DNA of 18,166 bases from an uncultured Bacilli bacterium (lineage in GTDB: Bacteria; Bacillota_I; Bacilli_A; RF39; UBA660): the NCBI GenBank assembly GCA_947626215.1, contig CANQRJ010000017.1:1-18166 (forward strand). The letters are read 5' to 3'. Under the pieces are notes generated by a model. That model ran no database searches, had not been told where the DNA came from, and worked only from the letters and a program-made list of their open reading frames with translations. A program made the translations under genes and the position numbers. Shown here in pieces: positions 13,214 to 18,166 of the stretch; position 1 is the first letter of the stretch; the number at the start of each line of letters is the position of its first letter.

Positions 13214-13243
13214 ATTGTAGCAAAATCATGAGGAATTATTCAA
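13214..13243 (-). promoter_or_regulatory. Promoter of the transglutaminase-like gene
   Basis: On the minus strand TTGAAT (13243-13238) and TACAAT (13219-13214) are 18 bases apart, with TG one base before the -10. A perfect 12-bp palindrome ACTCTTAAGAGT (13202-13213) sits at the expected transcription start and overlaps the Shine-Dalgarno; it could be an operator. Confidence 0.65.
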
Positions 13244-13284
13244 GATAAAAGAGATTAAAATTTAAAAATTGATAAAAAATAGAC

Positions 13285-13311
13285 AATAAAAAATGACTTT
13301 TTAAGCCATTT
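13285..13311 (-). terminator. rpsT terminator overlapping the gene end
   Basis: On the minus strand AAATGGC (13311-13305) pairs with GTCATTT (13297-13291), including one G-T pair, around a seven-base loop, followed by more T. The first arm lies in the last codons of rpsT. Confidence 0.65.
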
Positions 13312-13564
13312 CTTTTACTTTGTGAGATAGTCTTGATTTTTGACGATCTGCCGTATTTCTTTTTATTAAACCTTTACTTACTGCACGGTCAATAAATTTT
13401 TGAGTCTCTTTTAAAAGATTTTGAGCATTTTCTTTTTCACCAGCTGCAATGGCTTTATCGCATAAGCGAATAGAATTTTGAACACGTGCTTTTAATTCAT
13501 GATTATTTTCTGTTCTTTTAGCAATGGTTTTAATTGCTTTTTTAGAACTTTTAATATTAGCCAT
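13301..13564 (-). CDS. rpsT: Ribosomal protein S20
   Basis: The 87-residue basic protein of the 30S subunit binds the 5' domain of 16S rRNA. MANIKSSKKAIKTIAKR at the start and KGLIKRNTADRQKSRLSHKV near the end are diagnostic, with a helical hairpin between. Length is normal. AAGGAG about 9 bases before the ATG is a strong ribosome binding site. It is monocistronic, with its own promoter and a terminator overlapping its last codons. Confidence 0.98.
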   Translation of the reverse strand: MANIKSSKKAIKTIAKRTENNHELKARVQNSIRLCDKAIAAGEKENAQNLLKETQKFIDRAVSKGLIKRNTADRQKSRLSHKVKEMA

Positions 13565-13595
13565 AATAATCTCCTTTCTTCATAAGTCGTATATA

Positions 13596-13624
13596 ATTTT
13601 ATCAAAAAACTCTTCTTTCTACAA
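13596..13624 (-). promoter_or_regulatory. rpsT promoter
   Basis: TTGTAG (13624-13619) and TAAAAT (13601-13596) are 17 bases apart on the minus strand, with an extended TG-A before the -10. It is back to back with the plus-strand promoter starting at 13631. Confidence 0.75.
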
Positions 13625-13630
13625 GTTTTT

Positions 13631-13659
13631 TTGACATTTTTTTCTAATTTTGCTAAGAT
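13631..13659 (+). promoter_or_regulatory. Promoter of the HipA-like gene
   Basis: A consensus TTGACA (13631-13636) and TAAGAT (13654-13659) are 17 bases apart, with TG-C before the -10. This is the best sigma-A-type promoter in the window, six bases from the divergent rpsT -35 box. Confidence 0.82.
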
Positions 13660-13687
13660 AAAGCCCAAAAGAGGAGGAAAACACAAG

Positions 13688-14497
13688 ATGAATTCAATTC
13701 AAAATTTTACTCATTCTTGGCTTGATTTAGGAAATTTAGACGAGAAGAAAGTTTTTATTAATGACCCATTAATTCCAATGGATAAAAAAGACAACCACGA
13801 TATTCGTTACAGTGGCTATTGGATAATGCATCAGAATGAAGTTTATTTTTTTAAAGTAACAAATGCATCTTCCTTATTAAATGAACTTTTAGGAAAAAAG
13901 GTAAGTGAAGAATTTAAAATCCCTACAAAAAATTATATTTTATGTAAAGGATTTGCTAAAATAAATGGAAAAAGGGAAGAGTTTTATGGATTTATGAGTA
14001 AATATGAAAGAGAAGAAAGTAAAAGTTATCAAACATTAAAGGAAGAAGTCATCACAAGAATTCCTTATGCTTTTAGAAAAAATTATCAAGTTATGAAAGA
14101 AAATCTTAGACCCGATCTTTTAAATTGGATTCAAAAAATTATTATTCGAGATTTTTATACCAATGAAATGGACCGTGCGGATGACGAGATCCTAGTTTAT
14201 CAAAAAGACAATCAATTTATTTTAAGTCCTTTATTTGATTATGAATTTGAATTTGAATTTGATTGGAAGTTTTCTTCCTTTTACAATCTAGGATCTATTC
14301 TTACAATCGACTTTCAAAAAAAAGAAATAAAAGAAATTTTTAAGCCTTTATTTCAAAAAATAGAAACACTCAATTTATGTACTTTATTAAGTGAATTAGA
14401 AAAAGAAAAAAATTTAAGAATATGTGAAGAAGAAAAAGAAAGAATAAGCAAGTTTCAACGATTAAAAAAAGAACAAATTCAAAATTTATTCTTCTAA
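13688..14497 (+). CDS. Uncharacterised protein with faint HipA/CtkA-like kinase features
   Basis: The 269-residue cytoplasmic protein is not confidently assigned to a family. The order of motifs is kinase-like: VYFFK (K56) then NELLGKKVSEEFKIPT (E66), as in the N-lobe of HipA-type kinases; IIIRDFYTNEMDRADDE with D162, where HipA has N-x-DRH-x-x-N; and LSPLFDYE with D184, resembling the LAPLFD metal-binding motif. The catalytic histidine and second asparagine of HipA are not evident, so it may be a divergent or inactive kinase. The C-terminal third is charged and helical. ATG 13688 is chosen for GAGGAGG at 13671-13677; no hipB-like partner adjoins. It overlaps the convergent yigZ by 12 bases. 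Family membership is inference. Confidence 0.5.
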   Translation: MNSIQNFTHSWLDLGNLDEKKVFINDPLIPMDKKDNHDIRYSGYWIMHQNEVYFFKVTNASSLLNELLGKKVSEEFKIPTKNYILCKGFAKINGKREEFYGFMSKYEREESKSYQTLKEEVITRIPYAFRKNYQVMKENLRPDLLNWIQKIIIRDFYTNEMDRADDEILVYQKDNQFILSPLFDYEFEFEFDWKFSSFYNLGSILTIDFQKKEIKEIFKPLFQKIETLNLCTLLSELEKEKNLRICEEEKERISKFQRLKKEQIQNLFF

Positions 14498-14836
14498 AAC
14501 TTGATTTGATATTTCACGATAGGCTCTTGATAAGCCACTTGCTCCCAATTTGATTCCACCAAAATATCGAACAACAAAAAGGGCGCGATTCTTTAAATTT
14601 TTTCGTTCTAAGTTTTGATAGATAGGGGTGGCACTCGTACCACTTGGTTCTTTATCATCGCTTTTACCTGCCGTATTTTCTAAAATAAAAGCATAAGGAA
14701 TATGTTTAGCCTTTTTATGTTCTTTTCTTAAATTTTCTAATAAAATTTTGATTTCTTCTTTGCTTTTAACTTCATAAAGGTAGGCGATAAATTTGGATTT
14801 TTTGATTTCTAATTCTTTTTGATTTAAAAGCATCAT
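14486..14836 (-). CDS. YigZ/IMPACT-family protein, N-terminal domain only
   Basis: The 116-residue protein holds the complete UPF0029/IMPACT N-terminal domain: KKSKFIAYL at 12-20, SDDKEPSGTSATP at 59-71 and VVRYFGGIKLGASGLSRAY at 88-106. Typical YigZ/YvyE proteins are about 200 residues and carry a second domain (DUF1949) that is absent here. The eukaryotic relative IMPACT regulates translation stress signalling; the bacterial role is unclear. AGGTG at 14848-14844 suits ATG 14836; ATG 14833 is an alternative. The frame ends cleanly in TAA, so the one-domain form seems natural. Confidence 0.9.
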   Translation of the reverse strand: MMLLNQKELEIKKSKFIAYLYEVKSKEEIKILLENLRKEHKKAKHIPYAFILENTAGKSDDKEPSGTSATPIYQNLERKNLKNRALFVVRYFGGIKLGASGLSRAYREISNQVLEE

Positions 14837-14855
14837 ATCTTTTCACCTAAAATCC

Positions 14856-14884
14856 ATTATAAAACACTTTTTTCTTCCTCACAA
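14856..14884 (-). promoter_or_regulatory. Promoter of the YigZ-like gene
   Basis: On the minus strand TTGTGA (14884-14879) and consensus TATAAT (14861-14856) are 17 bases apart. The leader is about 15 bases. Confidence 0.75.
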
Positions 14885-14893
14885 GAAAAAACG

Positions 14894-14902
14894 TGTTAAA
14901 AT
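14894..14902 (+). promoter_or_regulatory. Extended -10 promoter of the DUF6020-like gene
   Basis: TGTTAAAAT provides TG one base before TAAAAT, 22 bases before the ATG. No -35 box is recognisable at 16-18 bases. It overlaps the divergent promoter region of the YigZ-like gene. Confidence 0.55.
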
Positions 14903-14924
14903 AAATGTATGAGGGAGGATTTAT

Positions 14925-16574
14925 ATGTCTAAAAGTTTTAAACCTTTTCTTTATACTTTTTTAAGTTACTGTGGAATTTTACTTTACTTTCAATTTTCTA
15001 AAGAAGTAAATTACAACTTTTTTCTTTTTCTCGTGGTAATTTTTCTTTTTACTTGCTTTTTTAAAAGAAAAGAGACCACTTATACAAAAACGGAAAGAAA
15101 TTATTCTTTTTTCTTAAGTGTTGTGACTTCTTTCATTTTAGTTTTGGGGCATAGTACTTATTTAGAAATTGAAAATGCAAATGCCACATTTTTTACCATT
15201 CCAAAAGTTTTGTTAATGTTTGGAAATATCCTATGCTTTCTTCCATTTTTTTTCCATCTTTTTTTAATATTATTTAAGTATTTACCAAAAATAAATATTT
15301 ATGAAAAGGAAAACAAAGAAATTCCAAAACACTTTTATTTGTTTACAACTTTATTTTTGATTCTTTGTTATCTTCCTTATTATATTTGTTATTTTCCGGG
15401 AAAAATGACTTATGATACAGGAGTTCAAATCAGTTTTATCAAAAATGGAATTTTATCCAATATTCATCCTTTTTTGCATACTGAACTTATGGGAGTTTTT
15501 ATTCATCTTTTTGGTGAAACAATGGGACTTGGAATCTTTACTTTTTTTCAAATTGTTTTTTTATCTTTCACTTACGCATATCTAGCTCATTATTTATTAG
15601 AAAATAATGTGAAACAAAAATGGGTTTATCTTTTAATTCTTTGTTTTGGCGTTTTACCTATTTTTACTCATTATGCCGTCACGATTTGGAAAGATATCTT
15701 CTTTGCAATGGGTTTTATTTATCTTACCATTGGATTACTTAAAATAAAAGAAGAAAAAAAAGGATGGATTTCATTCTATTTTGGAGCTTTTTTACTCTTA
15801 TTTTTCCGTAATAATGGAATTTATATCTTTCTTTTTTTCCTTCCTTTTTGTCTTTTTAATTTCCGTAAAAATTTAAAAACTTGTCTTTTATTTCTTTGTC
15901 CTTTATGTGTTTATTTTATGATCGAGGGACCTGTTTATGAAATCCTTCATGTAGAAAAAGTTCATTCGACTGAAGTTTTTTCGATTCCTTTTCAAATGCT
16001 TGCTAGAAGTTATGATTCTCTAAGTCTTACCGAATCTGAAAAAAGCTATTTAGATCGTCTTACCGGTGGAACGAATTTAAAAAGCGTCTATGTTCCATCG
16101 ATAGCAGATCCTGTAAAAGGAAAAATAAAAGAAGAAGTTTTAGAAGAGTCTTACTTATCCTTTTTATCTCTTTGGCTTAAAGAAGGAGTTCTTCATATAA
16201 ATACGTATTTAGAAGCTTACTTATCTTCTACATTAGGCTATTGGTATCCTGGGGTGGAGTATTGGTCGACTATAAATCCTGAAAGAGAAAATTCTAATAT
16301 TTTCCAAAAAATAATCGATTTAACCGCATCGCATCGCATTCCCTTTGCTGGAGTAATATGGAATATTGGACTTTATTTTTATCTTACTTTTTTAAGTTTT
16401 GTTTTAAATAAATTTTTAAAAAAGAAAACAGGAATTTACTATACGATTTTTTTTGCTTTATGGTTATCGATGATGCTTGGAAGTCCTGTTTTTTCAGAAT
16501 TTCGTTATATTTATGGAGTTGTTGTATCTTTTCCAATCATACTTTATCTTCCATTTTTAAAAACAAAAAAGTAA
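14925..16574 (+). CDS. DUF6020-like polytopic membrane protein, probable GT-C glycosyltransferase relative
   Basis: The 549-residue protein has about a dozen hydrophobic segments from residue 8 to the end, with a larger hydrophilic region at about 340-440. CYFPGKMTYDTGVQ at 155-168, NIHPFLHTELMG at 179-190, TIWKDIFFAMGFIYL at 253-267 and RNNGIY at 295-300 are the conserved stretches I associate with DUF6020 membrane proteins. The aspartate and HP motif in extracytoplasmic loops resemble GT-C lipid-linked sugar transferases, though a reaction cannot be named. GAGGGAGGA at 14911-14919 sets the ATG. It is followed after 27 bases by uvrC on the same strand without a terminator, so the two may be co-transcribed. 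Confidence 0.75.
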   Translation: MSKSFKPFLYTFLSYCGILLYFQFSKEVNYNFFLFLVVIFLFTCFFKRKETTYTKTERNYSFFLSVVTSFILVLGHSTYLEIENANATFFTIPKVLLMFGNILCFLPFFFHLFLILFKYLPKINIYEKENKEIPKHFYLFTTLFLILCYLPYYICYFPGKMTYDTGVQISFIKNGILSNIHPFLHTELMGVFIHLFGETMGLGIFTFFQIVFLSFTYAYLAHYLLENNVKQKWVYLLILCFGVLPIFTHYAVTIWKDIFFAMGFIYLTIGLLKIKEEKKGWISFYFGAFLLLFFRNNGIYIFLFFLPFCLFNFRKNLKTCLLFLCPLCVYFMIEGPVYEILHVEKVHSTEVFSIPFQMLARSYDSLSLTESEKSYLDRLTGGTNLKSVYVPSIADPVKGKIKEEVLEESYLSFLSLWLKEGVLHINTYLEAYLSSTLGYWYPGVEYWSTINPERENSNIFQKIIDLTASHRIPFAGVIWNIGLYFYLTFLSFVLNKFLKKKTGIYYTIFFALWLSMMLGSPVFSEFRYIYGVVVSFPIILYLPFLKTKK

Positions 16575-16601
16575 TGTATACTAATGAAAGAGGTGAAACC
16601 G

Positions 16602-18166
16602 ATGCTAAAAGAAAAATTGTCCGCGATTCCGAATCTTCCTGGAAGTTATCAAATGAAAAACAAAGAAGGAATCATTATTTATGTGGGAAAAGCAAAAAAC
16701 TTGCATAAAAGAGTGAACTCTTATTTTAACCGAACTCAAACAGGAAAAACGGCGAAGTTGGTAAGTGAAATTGCCGATTTCTCGTACATTGTCACGGCGA
16801 CAGAGTTAGAGGCTTTCTTACTTGAAATTAATTTAATTAAACAATATGATCCCAAATATAATATTCTTTTAAAAGATGATAAAAGCTATCCTTATATTGA
16901 ATATATAAAAACGCCTTATCCCAAATTAAAAGTTTCAAGATACTTAAATATTAGAAAACGAGATAAAAAAAAGTTATTCGGGCCTTATCCGAATGCTTAC
17001 GCGGCTAGAAAAATTGTTAATTTGTTAAATCGTTTATATCCTTTAAAAAAATGTGAAGGAAATCCTAAAAAAGTATGTCTTTATTATCATATAGGAGAAT
17101 GTTTAGGTTACTGTGAGAAAAAAATAGAAAAAGAAAAATTACAACAGATGGAAGATGATATTTTGGGATTCTTAAATGGAAACGATAAGATTTTAAAAGA
17201 TAAAATTATGGAGAAAATGGAACAATTTAGTAAGTCTTTAAATTTTGAAATGGCTTTAGAACTAAAAAAAGAATTAGATTATATTAATGTCGTTTTAGAT
17301 CGTCAAAAAATATCGATTCAAGATTTTACAAATCGCGATGTAATCGGTACCTTTTTTGAAAATGGGTATCTTTCTGTTCAAATTTTATTTTTACGAAACG
17401 GGAAAATTGTGGGAGGACACACCGACATCATTCCTGTAGTAAGTGATTTTGTAAGTGATATGGAAAGTTATATTTCTAGTTTTTATGCTCGTCATGAAAT
17501 TCCGAAAGAAATTTTACTTTCAGATGAATTAAATACAGAAGTTTTAAATGCTTATTTTGAAAATAAATTAGTGACTCCTTTAAAAGGAAAGAAAAAAGAA
17601 TTACTTGATATGGCGATTGAAAATGCTCGTATCAATTTAAAAAATGAAATGGAACTCATCCAGAAAAAAGAATATTTTACCGAATCGGCAAATGAAGAAC
17701 TTAAAAAAATTCTTCATTTAGATATTTTAGATCGAATTGATTTATTTGATAATTCAAATCTCTTTGGAGATTGGTCGGTAAGTGGAATGGTTGTTTTTAA
17801 AAATGGAGTTCCTGCTAAAAATGAATATCGAAAATATAAAATGAGTTTTGATAAAAATGACGATTATAATATGATGCGAGAAGTAATATACCGTCGTTAC
17901 CAACGAGCGCTTGTTGAGAAAACGGAACTTCCTAATTTAATTATTGTTGATGGTGGAGTGGGGCAGATTCATGCTTGTAAAGAAATTTTATCGGAATTAA
18001 ATTTAAACATTAAAGTATGTGGATTAAAGAAAAACGATAAGCATCGTACGAATGATTTATTAGATGGAGATACTCTAGAAGTCGTTGATATTCCAAGAGA
18101 TAGTAATGTCTTTCATTATTTAACAAGAATGCAAGATGAGGTTCACCGTTATACCATTACTTATCA
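16602..18166 (+). CDS. uvrC: Excinuclease UvrC, 3' end outside the window
   Basis: The first 521 codons are present. UvrC makes both incisions around a bulky DNA lesion with UvrA and UvrB. An N-terminal GIY-YIG domain has PGSYQM (13-18), YVGKAKNL (27-34) with R37, and E70/E75. Cysteines C151, C159, C167 and C171 form the UvrC iron-sulfur motif, linking it to the suf operon as a likely client. A UVR helix pair (NFEMALELKKELDYI) is at about 214-228. The RNase H-like nuclease domain starts near 375, with D383 in LFDNSN and D450 in LIIVDGGVGQ, and runs to HRYTITY at the edge. The helix-hairpin-helix end is missing only because the window ends. ATG 16602 follows AGAGGTG; in-frame ATG 16584 lacks a good site. 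TATACT at 16577-16582 may be a weak own promoter. Confidence 0.97.
   Translation, partial: MLKEKLSAIPNLPGSYQMKNKEGIIIYVGKAKNLHKRVNSYFNRTQTGKTAKLVSEIADFSYIVTATELEAFLLEINLIKQYDPKYNILLKDDKSYPYIEYIKTPYPKLKVSRYLNIRKRDKKKLFGPYPNAYAARKIVNLLNRLYPLKKCEGNPKKVCLYYHIGECLGYCEKKIEKEKLQQMEDDILGFLNGNDKILKDKIMEKMEQFSKSLNFEMALELKKELDYINVVLDRQKISIQDFTNRDVIGTFFENGYLSVQILFLRNGKIVGGHTDIIPVVSDFVSDMESYISSFYARHEIPKEILLSDELNTEVLNAYFENKLVTPLKGKKKELLDMAIENARINLKNEMELIQKKEYFTESANEELKKILHLDILDRIDLFDNSNLFGDWSVSGMVVFKNGVPAKNEYRKYKMSFDKNDDYNMMREVIYRRYQRALVEKTELPNLIIVDGGVGQIHACKEILSELNLNIKVCGLKKNDKHRTNDLLDGDTLEVVDIPRDSNVFHYLTRMQDEVHRYTITY

Noticed and set aside
13492..13686. Minus-strand frame overlapping rpsT and its promoter
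   Set aside because: It is a shadow in another frame of rpsT and the divergent promoters, with no ribosome binding site. The same holds for frames at 13-225, 7510-7758, 10121-10315 and 16460-16708.
13631..13690. TTG start at 13631 adding 19 residues to the HipA-like protein
   Set aside because: The TTG is part of the TTGACA -35 box, while ATG 13688 has a strong GAGGAGG site at proper distance.

Overview
The window looks like chromosome from a low-GC Gram-positive bacterium of the Bacilli type, most plausibly an uncultured gut lineage near RF39 or the Erysipelotrichales. The basis is the strong AT bias, A-rich purine Shine-Dalgarno leaders, SufC/SufD/SufS/SufU iron-sulfur genes, a YlmC/YmxH-type PRC-barrel protein, SipW-type signal peptides on surface proteins, and a BspA-type 26-residue-repeat protein. 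All genes read with the standard code. Every stop codon used is TAA or TAG. The taxonomic placement is inference.

Region 1 (1-2861) is surface and accessory. It holds the 3' end of a TasA/camelysin-like secreted protein gene and a full-length paralogue of it. The two genes end in nearly identical hairpin terminators. Between them, on the opposite strand, sits an AbiE abortive-infection/type IV toxin-antitoxin pair: AbiEi antitoxin-repressor, then AbiEii nucleotidyltransferase toxin. Its promoter is flanked and overlapped by a perfect 13-bp inverted repeat, a strong candidate AbiEi operator. Region 2 (about 2927-4902) is a hairpin followed by an IS1634-family insertion sequence whose terminal repeats carry a TTGACA-like -35 box.

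Region 3 (4956-7949) is an 841-residue secreted protein with a SipW-type leader, a TasA-like N-terminal region and about 17 DUF285 repeats, including an exact 111-bp internal duplication. A C-terminal domain of a type common in secreted prepilin-like proteins follows in the -1 frame without its own start, so it looks like a detached remnant.

Region 4 (7985-11058) is a suf operon, sufC-sufD-sufS-sufU, tightly packed and closed by a clear terminator. SufD is about half the usual length and sufB is absent from the cluster. Region 5 (11086-18166) is mostly housekeeping: a YlmC/YmxH-like protein, miaA, a membrane-anchored transglutaminase-like protein (minus), rpsT (minus), a divergent protein with faint HipA-like kinase features, a one-domain YigZ/IMPACT protein (minus), a DUF6020-like polytopic membrane protein, and the first 521 codons of uvrC. 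Most promoters seen here have an extended TGn -10 element. Several convergent gene pairs overlap by a few bases, so the core part is compact.

No tRNA, rRNA or CRISPR array was recognised. No gene-free stretch exceeds 300 bases. I did not find a clearly new multi-gene system. The best candidates for a second look are the sufB-less suf operon with a half-size SufD, the AbiE cassette between duplicated tasA-like genes, and the mosaic repeat protein with its out-of-frame C-terminal domain.
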